Positions 49,027 to 57,387 of a stretch of 64,000 nt of DNA are shown piece after piece (the first letter of the stretch is position 1; each line of letters begins with the position of its first letter). The notes below the pieces were generated by a model. It made no database searches and was not told the DNA's origin. It worked only from the letters and a program-made list of their open reading frames with translations. A program made the position numbers and the translations under genes. Origin of the DNA: Acidobacteriota bacterium (GTDB lineage: Bacteria; Acidobacteriota; Terriglobia; Terriglobales; Acidobacteriaceae); the NCBI GenBank assembly GCA_021813745.1, contig JAKAJO010000007.1, forward strand, positions 7,838 through 71,837. Direction: 5' to 3'.

Positions 49027-49361
49027 AGCGCGATCCGTTTGCAGGCTTAGGTACGAAAGTGCATCAAGCCGGACGGTTTTTGAGTCTGATGTTGTAACAG
49101 GTCTGGGAAACTGGAGCGCAAGTTCCATCCAGACAGGCGAGCGTAGGGTGGGAGTTTCCGGTGAGTCGAGTCGATCCGGGGACGCGAAGCGGGCAACCAT
49201 CCGCAACCATCCCAAAGGGCTGTTCGAGGGCGCGCAAGGTTTTCCATAGAGGCCATCGGCGGCGCGAGTGAAGAGGAAGGGCGCGAGCGGGTTGGGCTGA
49301 GGCCGGCATTGCAGCGGACAGCTACTCCCAACCGAGAGCCTGAAAGCAAGGGGAGAGCATC
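49027..49361. other. Intergenic region upstream of clpC
   Basis: 335 bases with no supported gene. It ends with AGGGGAGAG just before the clpC ATG. No CIRCE, CtsR-type direct repeat or heat-shock promoter that I could recognise is present, so the basis of clpC regulation is not visible. Confidence 0.6.
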
Positions 49362-51827
49362 ATGTTCGAACGCTATACGGAGAAGGCACGGCGCGTGATC
49401 TTCTTTGCGCGGTATGAGGCCAGCCAGTTTGGTTCGCCTTATATCGAGACTGAGCACCTTCTGCTCGGCCTGTTGCGCGAGGACAAGGCATTAACCAACC
49501 GTTTTTTACGCTCGCATGCTTCGGTCGAATCCATCCGCAAGCAGATTGAGGCGCACACCACGATTCGCGAGAAGGTTTCGACATCGGTTGATCTACCGCT
49601 TTCCAACGAGTGCAAGCGCGTGCTTGCCTATGCCGCAGAAGAAGCTGAGCGGCTGGGACATAAGCATATCGGCACGGAGCATCTGCTGCTGGGTCTGTTG
49701 CGTGAGGAGAAATGCTTCGCGGCAGAGATTCTGCAGGAGCGGGGCTTGAAGCTGGCACAGATTCGGGACGAGCTGACTCGCGTGACGCAGGAAAAGGCGC
49801 CGCAGCAACAGCGTCAGCGCGAGTCGAGTTTGCTGGCTGAGTTCAGTCGGGACCTGACACAGGCCGCAATGGATGGGCAGCTGGATCCCCTCGTCGGGCG
49901 CGATGGCGAACTGGAGCGTGTGGTTCAGATCCTCTGCCGCCGTACGAAGAACAATCCGGTGCTCATCGGCGAGCCTGGCGTTGGCAAGACAGCCATCGTA
50001 GAGGGCTTGGCCCAGCGGATCGCGGATGGCGAAGTGCCGACGTTTCTTGCGGACAAGCGCGTGCTTGCACTGGATTTGTCGCTGATAGTTGCGGGCACCA
50101 AGTATCGCGGCCAGTTTGAAGAGCGCTTAAAGACCATCATGAAAGAGTTGATGGAAAATCAGAACTCCATTATCTTCATCGACGAGTTGCACACGCTGGT
50201 TGGCGCGGGTTCGGCGGAGGGTTCGCTTGATGCGGCCAACATCCTCAAGCCGGCTCTCTCGCGCGGCGAGATCCAGTGCATCGGCGCGACCACGCCAGCC
50301 GAGTATCGCAAGTCGATTGAAAAGGATCGTTCGCTTGAGCGGCGCTTTCAGGCCGTCAAGGTGCCTCCACCGAACGAAGCCGACGCCATCAAAATCATCA
50401 ACGGAATCAAGGACCGCTACGAGAAGTTTCACGCCGTAAGTTACACCGATGCGGCTATCGAGTTTGCTGTTTCTCACTCCAATCGCTATATTCCTGACCG
50501 CTTTCTGCCCGATAAGGCCATCGACCTGATCGACGAAGCCGGTGCGCGCGTCAAGCTGCGCCAGACTTCTCTGCCCGATGAGATCACCGAGGTGCAGAAG
50601 CGGATCAAGTTCATCGTGCACCGCATGGACTCTGCGATTGCCAATCATGAATTCGAGAAAGCGCGCTTCTACTCCGACGAAGAACGCAAGGAGCGTGAAA
50701 ACCTGCGCGCCCTGCGCGATAAGTATCATCTCGATGACTCCGCTGCCGGCATCGTGGGTCGCGAAGACATCGAGGATGTGGTCAGTCGCTGGACGGGCGT
50801 GCCTGTCACCAGCATCAAGGAAGAAGAGACGCAGAAGCTGCTGCGCGTGGAAGAAGAGTTGCACAAGCGCGTCATCTCGCAGGACAAGGCGATTAGCGCG
50901 CTGGCCCGCGCCATTCGCCGCTCGCGCGCGGGGCTCAAATCACCGAACAGGCCGATTGGCAGCTTCCTGTTCCTTGGGCCAACGGGCGTAGGAAAGACTG
51001 AAATGGCCCGCACACTCGCGCAATTCCTCTTCGGTTCGGACAAGGCCCTGATCCGGTTCGATATGTCGGAGTTCATGGAGAAGCACTCCGTCTCGAAGCT
51101 GATCGGTTCGCCCCCGGGATATGTCGGCTACGAGGAGGGCGGCCAATTGACCGAGCGCGTCAAGCGTTCACCGTACTCGGTCGTGCTGCTCGACGAAATC
51201 GAGAAAGCGCACCCCGATGTCTTCAACTTGCTGCTGCAAGTTTTTGAAGATGGTCAGTTGACGGATGGCTTGGGCAACACCGTGGACTTCAAGAACACCA
51301 TCCTCATCATGACTTCAAACATCGGCGCGCGGCACCTGCAGAAGAAGCAGGGCCTCGGCTTCCAGAGCGACCGCGAAGATCTGGTGACGGAAAAGGTCGA
51401 GGAACTGGTAAAAAACGAGGTCAAGAAAACCTTCAACCCCGAGTTCCTCAATCGCCTCGATGAGATCATTCTCTTCCAGTCGCTGTCTGATGGCGACTTG
51501 CTGCAGATCGTCGAGCTTCTGGTTCAGCAGTTGAACGCTAACCTGGCTCAAAAGGCGATTACCATCTCAGTCACCGAAGAAGCCAAGAAGTGGATTCTTG
51601 AGAAGACGTTGGTTGATCGCAGCTACGGGGCTCGTCCCTTGCGCCGCGCTTTACAGCGCTATGTCGAGGATCCGCTATCGGAGGCCCTCATCGCCGGGCA
51701 GATTATTGCACGGCCGGCCTTCCTTGAGGTCTATCTCGAAAGCAACCAACTCTTCTACCGCCCGGTGTCCAGCGACGATTCGGGCAGCGATGAAAAGGCG
51801 GCAGGCATCCTGCTTTACAGCAACTAG
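49362..51827 (+). CDS. clpC: ATP-dependent Clp protease ATP-binding subunit ClpC
   Basis: Hsp100 unfoldase, 821 residues. Two N-domain repeats ([15 protein letters not shown] and [15 protein letters not shown]), AAA-1 with Walker A GEPGVGKT at about 204-211, a middle region containing a UVR-like segment [15 protein letters not shown] (about 425-440) that marks ClpC rather than ClpB or ClpA, and AAA-2 with GPTGVGKT at about 539-546. The ClpP-docking loop contains GLGFQ ([10 protein letters not shown]), consistent with docking on ClpP. Unlike the Bacillus ctsR-mcsA-mcsB-clpC operon, no adaptor genes adjoin it. Codons favour C in third position, as in highly expressed genes. Confidence 0.95.
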   Translation: MFERYTEKARRVIFFARYEASQFGSPYIETEHLLLGLLREDKALTNRFLRSHASVESIRKQIEAHTTIREKVSTSVDLPLSNECKRVLAYAAEEAERLGHKHIGTEHLLLGLLREEKCFAAEILQERGLKLAQIRDELTRVTQEKAPQQQRQRESSLLAEFSRDLTQAAMDGQLDPLVGRDGELERVVQILCRRTKNNPVLIGEPGVGKTAIVEGLAQRIADGEVPTFLADKRVLALDLSLIVAGTKYRGQFEERLKTIMKELMENQNSIIFIDELHTLVGAGSAEGSLDAANILKPALSRGEIQCIGATTPAEYRKSIEKDRSLERRFQAVKVPPPNEADAIKIINGIKDRYEKFHAVSYTDAAIEFAVSHSNRYIPDRFLPDKAIDLIDEAGARVKLRQTSLPDEITEVQKRIKFIVHRMDSAIANHEFEKARFYSDEERKERENLRALRDKYHLDDSAAGIVGREDIEDVVSRWTGVPVTSIKEEETQKLLRVEEELHKRVISQDKAISALARAIRRSRAGLKSPNRPIGSFLFLGPTGVGKTEMARTLAQFLFGSDKALIRFDMSEFMEKHSVSKLIGSPPGYVGYEEGGQLTERVKRSPYSVVLLDEIEKAHPDVFNLLLQVFEDGQLTDGLGNTVDFKNTILIMTSNIGARHLQKKQGLGFQSDREDLVTEKVEELVKNEVKKTFNPEFLNRLDEIILFQSLSDGDLLQIVELLVQQLNANLAQKAITISVTEEAKKWILEKTLVDRSYGARPLRRALQRYVEDPLSEALIAGQIIARPAFLEVYLESNQLFYRPVSSDDSGSDEKAAGILLYSN

Positions 51828-51841
51828 GTTTTACGTGAAGC

Positions 51842-51879
51842 GAAGCGAACGCCCCCGGATCTCCGGGGGCGTTCGCTTC
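51842..51879. terminator. Strong bidirectional stem-loop between clpC and the 42-codon gene
   Basis: GAAGCGAACGCCCCCGGA (51842-51859) is perfectly complementary to 51862-51879, an 18-bp GC-rich stem around a two-base centre (the loop must open a pair or two). It starts 15 bases after the clpC stop and 5 bases beyond the stop of the convergent small gene. T-tracts on either side are weak. Confidence 0.8.
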
Positions 51880-51883
51880 TGGC

Positions 51884-52012
51884 TTACGACTCCTTGCGTT
51901 CAGGTTGCCATGGGCTTGGCTGGTTACGATCCAGCTGGTCATCTCGATTCTCCTGCTCCTCCTGTTTTCGGCGCCATTCGAGTTCTTGGCGCTCCTCGTG
52001 TCCATCCGCCAT
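51884..52012 (-). CDS. 42-residue highly charged small protein
   Basis: The frame runs from ATG 52012 to TAA 51884. It is preceded by GAGGAG with a 6-base spacing, an excellent ribosome binding site. The product starts MADGHEERQELEWRRKQEEQ and continues rich in Glu, Arg, Gln and Asp, ending PWQPERKES; the first 25 residues should form one charged helix. It ends beside the strong stem-loop that also follows clpC, which supports a real transcript. No family recognised; no membrane segment. Too short for routine gene calls. Confidence 0.62.
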   Translation of the reverse strand: MADGHEERQELEWRRKQEEQENRDDQLDRNQPSPWQPERKES

Positions 52013-52134
52013 TGTCTTCTCCTCTCTTCATTCAATGAGGTGCTGCGCGCCCTCCAGCATCTCCCAGATGCAATTTTTCGCTCTGCACGGACCTCCCTAC
52101 AAGCTTTTGAACGGTTGGGCAACGGAGCAAAATC

Positions 52135-53001
52135 TCAATCGAAGACTACCGTCTTGTTACCGTAGCAGAGGATCCGCCGGTCTAAATGCCAGCGCACCGC
52201 GCGAGCCAGCACGACCCGTTCCAGGTCACGTCCGCGTGCGACCAGGTCCTCAACCTGGTCGCGATGCGAAATGCGCGCTACGTCCTGCTCAATGATGGGG
52301 CCATCATCGAGCACCTCGGTGACATAGTGGCTTGTCGCGCCGATAAGTTTAACTCCGCGCGCATGCGCCGCATGATACGGTCGTGCCCCCGTGAAGGCTG
52401 GCAGAAAGGAGTGATGGACGTTAATGACCGAAGCGGGATAGTGAGCCACAAAGCCGGGCGAGAGAATCTGCATGTAGCGCGCCAGCACGATGAGATCGAT
52501 CCGATGCTGAGATAACAGTTGAAGCTGCTGTCTTTCTGCTTCTTCTCGCGTCTCCGAGTTCACTGGGATGTGCGCAAACGGGATGCCATAAAACCCGGCC
52601 AACGGCTTGACGTTCGTATGATTCGAAATGATGATGGGAATCTCACAGGCCAGTTCGCCGGTGTGCCACCGATACAGAAGATCGGCCATGCAGTGTAGAT
52701 ACTGCGAGCAAAAGAGCGCAACGCGAGGGCGGGCCTGGTTTGAAATAAGCTGCCACTGCATGTCGAGCGATGCGGCGAGCGAGGCGAAAGCCAGCCTGAA
52801 GCGCTCGAGGTCAAAACTCGCTTCGCCGTCCCCCAGATTCGACGCAAACTCGACCCGCATGAAGAAAAGACCGAGATCGTGATCCTGATGCTGGTCGGCA
52901 TGGAGAATGTTCGCCCCATGTTCGTATAAGAGCGTCGATACCCGGGCAACCAAACCTTTTCTGTCAGGACAGTTGATGAGGAGCACAGCTGAATGTTTCA
53001 T
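52135..53001 (-). CDS. purU: Formyltetrahydrofolate deformylase
   Basis: Hydrolyses 10-formyl-THF to THF and formate. 288 residues from ATG 53001. ACT domain at about 1-85 (LLINCPDRKGLVARVS) and formyltransferase-like catalytic domain with Asn-His in IIISNHTN near 127, HHSFLPAF at 196-203 and Asp233 in LDDGPIIEQD. The long minus frame extends further upstream, but that part has no ACT or other homology. The formate it releases could be a substrate of the FdhA encoded at 30.7 kb. Confidence 0.94.
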   Translation of the reverse strand: MKHSAVLLINCPDRKGLVARVSTLLYEHGANILHADQHQDHDLGLFFMRVEFASNLGDGEASFDLERFRLAFASLAASLDMQWQLISNQARPRVALFCSQYLHCMADLLYRWHTGELACEIPIIISNHTNVKPLAGFYGIPFAHIPVNSETREEAERQQLQLLSQHRIDLIVLARYMQILSPGFVAHYPASVINVHHSFLPAFTGARPYHAAHARGVKLIGATSHYVTEVLDDGPIIEQDVARISHRDQVEDLVARGRDLERVVLARAVRWHLDRRILCYGNKTVVFD

Positions 53002-53240
53002 GTGCTTCCAGATTAAGGCAGAGGTCGATGGTTGTTCGAGTGGGCCGGAGCGCAAGAAGCCGCTGGGGTCTGAAAAGTCCAGCCATGGAAGCTGCTTTGC
53101 CGGGCTTTCGACATGAATTATGATGCAATACATCTCGAGCGCAAGCTCGGGTGTGGGTCCCCTGAGGCGTAGCAATCGCTGCCTTCCGAGCAGCCTGTCA
53201 TTCTCCTCTTGTGATCTGCGCCCTGGAATCCTTGCTCCCG

Positions 53241-53729
53241 CTAGGTTCGCATATCCAACTGCGAACGCAGGTGAGTTGCAAGGTCTGCAACCACGCGCAG
53301 GCGTGCAGCCACCGGTGGCTCTAGGACCGCATTAAGGGCGAGCTGCGAGTGCAGAAGCAGGCCGGAGAGCGTCGCTTTCAGTTCACTTTCAATGGCCACA
53401 GTTGCAGCATGGCGAGCAAGAGCTTGCTCGCGTTCGCGCCGATGAAGCGCTGAGCGGACTTCGCGAACAAGTCGCGCAGCGCCGGAACGCGCAAAATTGA
53501 CCTGAACAGGAATTGCCAGGCCGGCGCGTTCCCAGATGGCTTCGGCCGCGGCTGGATCGCATTCGGCAAGTGTTTCGTCCACGACTACGGCAAGAAAATC
53601 GCGGCGGCGCAGGGCAGCGAGTGCCGACTTTCGCCCTTCCGCTACTTCGACCATCATTCCGAGCTGTTGCTCAAAAGCATTGGCGCAGTTGAGCGCCCCT
53701 TCAATTCCAGTCACGATCAGAATACTCAT
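53241..53729 (-). CDS. Receiver-like fragment with degenerate histidine-kinase helices
   Basis: 162 residues from ATG 53729. Residues 1-95 follow a CheY-like fold: strand SILIV, strand FLAVVVDE with Asp51 at the phosphoacceptor position, and later strand IPVQVNF. The acidic Mg pair after the first strand and the conserved Lys are missing. After a charged linker (95-110), residues 112-158 look like a kinase dimerisation helix pair (SELKATLSGLLLHSQLALN ... LRVVADLATHLRSQL) but with no His in the usual phosphorylation position and no ATPase domain. Third gene, 126 bases after the sigma-54 activator. Function unknown; a scaffold or decoy is possible. Confidence 0.6.
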   Translation of the reverse strand: MSILIVTGIEGALNCANAFEQQLGMMVEVAEGRKSALAALRRRDFLAVVVDETLAECDPAAAEAIWERAGLAIPVQVNFARSGAARLVREVRSALHRREREQALARHAATVAIESELKATLSGLLLHSQLALNAVLEPPVAARLRVVADLATHLRSQLDMRT

Positions 53730-53855
53730 CGGGATCCACCCTATCCTTATATTAGGCGCAGCCAGTTTGCGTGAGAGTTCGCTTCGAAAGTTACAGGGCG
53801 CGCTGTCCGCAAGGGCCGAGTGAGGTTTCATCGGACCGCGGGCAGTTTGCGCGCA

Positions 53856-55316
53856 CTATTCATCTTGCATCGGGTCGTTAATGCCGTATTCCTTGAGCTT
53901 CCGATACAGCGTTGTTTTGCCAATGCCGAGGAGGCGCGCAGCCTGGAGCTTGTCGCCGTGCAACGCGCGAATAGCGCTCAGAATGGCTTCACGTTCCAAT
54001 TCGGCGAGGGGCTTGACGGAGGAGCCGGTGCTGGAATGATCGCCTGTCCCATCCGCGGCAGGGGGCCTATACTCAGCGAGCCCCTCCTGCTGCAACTGCG
54101 TGGGCAGGTCGCCCAGGTGCAGAACCGGTCCGGAGGAGAGCGCACAGGCCCGCTCAACGGCATTTTCGAGTTCGCGCACGTTACCGGGCCAATCGTGCCG
54201 CATCATCGTCCTCAGTGCCTCGTCGCTCAAGGTGTACTTTTGCCCGTGGTCGCGGCTGATGCGGTCCAGAAAATGTGCAGTCAACAAGGGAATGTCTTCG
54301 CGTCGGTCGCGTAACGCAGGCAGGCGCAGATTGACGACATTAAGCCGGTAATACAGATCCTTTCGGAACGTACCCGACTCCACCATTGCGGCGAGATTCC
54401 GATTGGTTGCCGCGACAATCCGGGCTCGAATGGCCACGCGATGTGTGGCACCGACCGGCCGAACTTCCTTCTCCTGCAAAGCACGCAAGAGTTTGGCCTG
54501 AAGATCAAGCGAGAGTTCCCCAATTTCGTCCAGAAAGACAGTGCCGCCTTCAGCCGAGACCAGCAATCCGTCCCGCGAGCGGTTCGCGCCAGTGAATGCG
54601 CCCTTCACATAGCCGAACAATTCGCTCTCCATAAGAGTCGGCACAAGAGAACTGCAGTCGACCGGCAGAAAAGGCTTTTGCGCATTCGGACCATAGGCGT
54701 GAATCGTGCGCGCAACCAGTTCCTTCCCGGTGCCACTTTCCCCAAGAATCAGAACAGGGTGGGTGCTCAGCGCAACCTTCGACAGGATGCGATAAAGCTT
54801 TTCCATCTCAAGGGATCGCCCGATCATGGCGCCCAGTCCCTGGGATAATCGCAGCCGCTCGCGCAGCTGGCGGGTGATGGTGTCGGTTGTAAGGCGGTTC
54901 GCCGCGCGGTCCAGCACGGAGGTCAGTTCGTCTACCGCAAAGGGTTTGGTCAGGTAATCTGTTGCGCCGCACCGCATCGCCTCGACCGCAGCATTCACTG
55001 AACTCGTAGCCGTCATGGCGATGATCGAAAGCTGAGGGAAGAGAAGCTTGACGTCTGCAATCAGGTCAAGTCCACGATGACTGCCGTACGGGAGATTGAC
55101 GAGCAAAATATCAACTGCCTGCCCGCGGATCAGGCTGCGTGCCTGCTCCATATCCGCAGTGCTGTCCACCGCGTAGCCCAGGCTTGTCGCAATCTCGCCG
55201 CAGGCGGATCGAACGGCTGCATCCGAATCAACCACCAGCAGATGGAATCGGGGCACAGGCGTGCTTGGTTGAGGGAGAAACTCCATGGCATTTGTATGGA
55301 TTGCTGCTGCAAGCAT
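53856..55316 (-). CDS. NtrC-family sigma-54 activator with Asn at the phosphorylation site
   Basis: 486 residues from ATG 55316 (GAGG 8 bases upstream; ATG 55286 is an alternative). Receiver domain about 22-140: acidic pair Asp30/Asp32, Thr102 and Lys124 are kept, but the phosphoacceptor is Asn74 (codon AAT at 55095-55097). The AAA+ domain has Walker A GESGTGKE at 192-199, the sigma-54 loop GAFTGA at 239-244 and Walker B VFLDEIGE. The C-terminal Fis-type HTH ends with [19 protein letters not shown]. It should activate sigma-54 promoters, perhaps without classical phosphorylation. The kinase gene is 64 bases upstream. Confidence 0.93.
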   Translation of the reverse strand: MLAAAIHTNAMEFLPQPSTPVPRFHLLVVDSDAAVRSACGEIATSLGYAVDSTADMEQARSLIRGQAVDILLVNLPYGSHRGLDLIADVKLLFPQLSIIAMTATSSVNAAVEAMRCGATDYLTKPFAVDELTSVLDRAANRLTTDTITRQLRERLRLSQGLGAMIGRSLEMEKLYRILSKVALSTHPVLILGESGTGKELVARTIHAYGPNAQKPFLPVDCSSLVPTLMESELFGYVKGAFTGANRSRDGLLVSAEGGTVFLDEIGELSLDLQAKLLRALQEKEVRPVGATHRVAIRARIVAATNRNLAAMVESGTFRKDLYYRLNVVNLRLPALRDRREDIPLLTAHFLDRISRDHGQKYTLSDEALRTMMRHDWPGNVRELENAVERACALSSGPVLHLGDLPTQLQQEGLAEYRPPAADGTGDHSSTGSSVKPLAELEREAILSAIRALHGDKLQAARLLGIGKTTLYRKLKEYGINDPMQDE

Positions 55317-55380
55317 TGTAGTCGCCTCATCGAAGATAGGTTTTGATGGCAGACGCGAGGGATACGCAAAAGTGCCGGGA

Positions 55381-56283
55381 TTACACTGCATTGCTTGCCG
55401 GAAGTTCGACCTGAAAACACGCACCGAAAGGATCGCGAACAGCGGCGTGGATCGAGCCTCCAGCCTTTTCCACAATCGCGCGGGTAATGGTTAACCCCAT
55501 GCCGCGATGAGTCACAGGCCACGAGCCTGGCGTACTCCCTTCGTGACCGAAGCCTCGGGTGGTGTAGCCTGACTCAAAAATCGTCTCAAGCGCATCACGC
55601 GGAATTCCCGGACCATTGTCTTCCACCTTAAGAGTGATCCATCGGTTGATACTGGTCTCCGTTGGATACTCCCGAAGACTGACGCGTATCCACCCTTCGC
55701 TGGTCATCGCTTCTCGCGCATTCTTCACCAGATTGACGAGGACACGGGTCAGTTCTTCTCCAGTCATCCGGACCGGAAGAGCACACCCGCAGATCTCAAA
55801 GTTGACGTGAATGGAGGGACCCGCTAAAGCGGAGAGTAGGTTCTGACAACTCCGGAGCTCATCCGCCAAATTGGAAATGGGCATCTCGGGAATATCCTTC
55901 CAGCGCTGCGCCTGGACGGCTACAGGCCTCAACACATTCAGCCCAGGAGGGGGCAGTGTCTTCGATGATTCGACACTCGCGCAGTCGCTCTGCGACCGCG
56001 GCGTGCTGAGAGCGCCCATTTTCTCCACGAGCCGCCGGCTCGAGGCTGCGATCATCTTCAACTCCCTGCCGAAATGTTGATGGTCAGGAGAAAGAACACC
56101 AGGCTCCCCGAGCAAGTCGCAGTACAAATCCAATGCCGCCAGCATATTGCGGGTATCATGCGCGAGGGCAGAGAACGCGTCTGAAGAGGACGTGAAGGTA
56201 GTTTGTGGGTTTGGGATCTGAAGACCAGCAACAGGCATCACGTCTCGAAGTTGTGCGTCAACGGCCGGTTCAAGCATGTCCAT
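55381..56283 (-). CDS. Soluble sensor histidine kinase
   Basis: 300 residues from ATG 56283 (AAGGGA upstream). No membrane segment or PAS domain: about 35 N-terminal residues, then the DHp helix with His42 in FSALAHDTRNMLAALDLYCDLL, and the HATPase domain with N-box VNLVKNAREAM, G1 DNGPGIP and G2 RGMGLTI. It lies directly upstream of the sigma-54 activator and is its natural partner, although the activator lacks the Asp it would phosphorylate. The signal sensed cannot be told. Confidence 0.9.
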   Translation of the reverse strand: MDMLEPAVDAQLRDVMPVAGLQIPNPQTTFTSSSDAFSALAHDTRNMLAALDLYCDLLGEPGVLSPDHQHFGRELKMIAASSRRLVEKMGALSTPRSQSDCASVESSKTLPPPGLNVLRPVAVQAQRWKDIPEMPISNLADELRSCQNLLSALAGPSIHVNFEICGCALPVRMTGEELTRVLVNLVKNAREAMTSEGWIRVSLREYPTETSINRWITLKVEDNGPGIPRDALETIFESGYTTRGFGHEGSTPGSWPVTHRGMGLTITRAIVEKAGGSIHAAVRDPFGACFQVELPASNAV

Positions 56284-56616
56284 GGAGAACTTTCCCTTCC
56301 TTGCAGTCCCGATCATTCCAATTCCCCATCCGGGACGCGCCCTCTTAATTACACGCTGTGTGCCAAAGTTGCACATTGCGAGCAATTGACTGAAAAGAAG
56401 AGAGTTATATGGAATCTGCAACGCTCCTGCTGGTCTTCACGCAGGTTGGGGATTGATTCAAAATGGGAAAGACGGGTCTTGGATCGCCAATAACTCATTG
56501 AATGTGAATGTCTTGCATTTAATTCCCAAACTGGGCTGACTTGTTCCAAATCCGTCCACATCGGCGGCGGTGTCCATTTCCGAATCGGGAGCGGCTCAGT
56601 ACCCTACAATCCCCTT
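56284..56616. other. Divergent intergenic region between the kinase and rph
   Basis: 333 bases, no supported gene; it must hold the promoters of the signalling cluster and of rph. A short palindrome ATTGC-GA-GCAAT lies at 56375-56386. A partial match to a sigma-54 promoter on the minus strand (TGGCAC then GTGTA) lacks the essential GC element and is not called. Confidence 0.55.
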
Positions 56617-57360
56617 ATGCAAACGAACGATTCTTCCGGATTATTCCGGCCGGGTGGGCGCTCTGCAGCGCAACTGCGTCCTTTGACACTGACCCCGGAT
56701 TTTGTGCGCACTGCCGAGGGCTCCGTCCTGGTGACTCTGGGTAACACGCGCGTTCTGACCAACGCGACGATTGAGCAGGGCGTCCCAGGGTGGCGGCGCA
56801 ACAGCGGCAGGGGCTGGGTGACGGCCGAGTATGCGATGTTGCCGCGATCGACGGTAACGCGCACTCCGCGCGAGAGCGAGAAGGGCCGAATTGGTGGCCG
56901 GACCCACGAGATTCAGCGTCTGATTGGGCGCAGTCTGCGTTCCGTGGTGGACCTTCAAGCGCTGGGCGAACGAACGGTGATTTTGGACTGCGACGTCATT
57001 CAGGCAGACGGTGGAACGCGAACCGCGGCCATTACGGGCGCTGCCGTGGCTCTTGGGATTGCCCTCAATGCGCTCGTGAAGGCAGGTACGCTCAAGAGCT
57101 CCCCCATGAGGCAATTGGTGGCCGCCACGTCCGTGGGTATCGTCGAGGGAGCGATGCTGCTGGATCTTTGTTACGAAGAGGACTCGCAGGCCGAAGTGGA
57201 TATGAACGTGGTGATGACCGCCGACGGAGGCCTGGTGGAGACGCAGGCCACAGCAGAAAAGGGCAGCTACTCCCGTGCGCAGTTGAATGGCTTGATTGAC
57301 CTGGCGGAAGCCGGGTTGAAGGAGATATTTGCTGCGCAGCGGGCGGTGCTGGGAGTGTAA
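56617..57360 (+). CDS. rph: Ribonuclease PH
   Basis: Phosphate-dependent 3'-5' exoribonuclease trimming tRNA 3' ends. 247 residues, family length. Conserved blocks include the N-terminal [19 protein letters not shown], the RNA-binding segment MLPRSTVTR, and [18 protein letters not shown] (active-site Asp and the phosphate-binding GGTRTA). The C-terminal end is complete. It converges on the CocE-type gene with 27 bases between stops and no evident terminator. Confidence 0.95.
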   Translation: MQTNDSSGLFRPGGRSAAQLRPLTLTPDFVRTAEGSVLVTLGNTRVLTNATIEQGVPGWRRNSGRGWVTAEYAMLPRSTVTRTPRESEKGRIGGRTHEIQRLIGRSLRSVVDLQALGERTVILDCDVIQADGGTRTAAITGAAVALGIALNALVKAGTLKSSPMRQLVAATSVGIVEGAMLLDLCYEEDSQAEVDMNVVMTADGGLVETQATAEKGSYSRAQLNGLIDLAEAGLKEIFAAQRAVLGV

Positions 57361-57387
57361 TCGCACCGCCCTCTGCGCGATGCGAGG

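Noticed and set aside
49027..49361. Heat-shock operator (CIRCE or CtsR-type) before clpC
   Set aside because: No inverted TTAGCACTC-type repeat or tandem heptad was found by eye.
56352..56372. Possible sigma-54 promoter upstream of the kinase gene (minus strand TGGCAC-N5-GTGTA)
   Set aside because: The -12 element lacks the essential GC, so it fails the GG-N10-GC rule.
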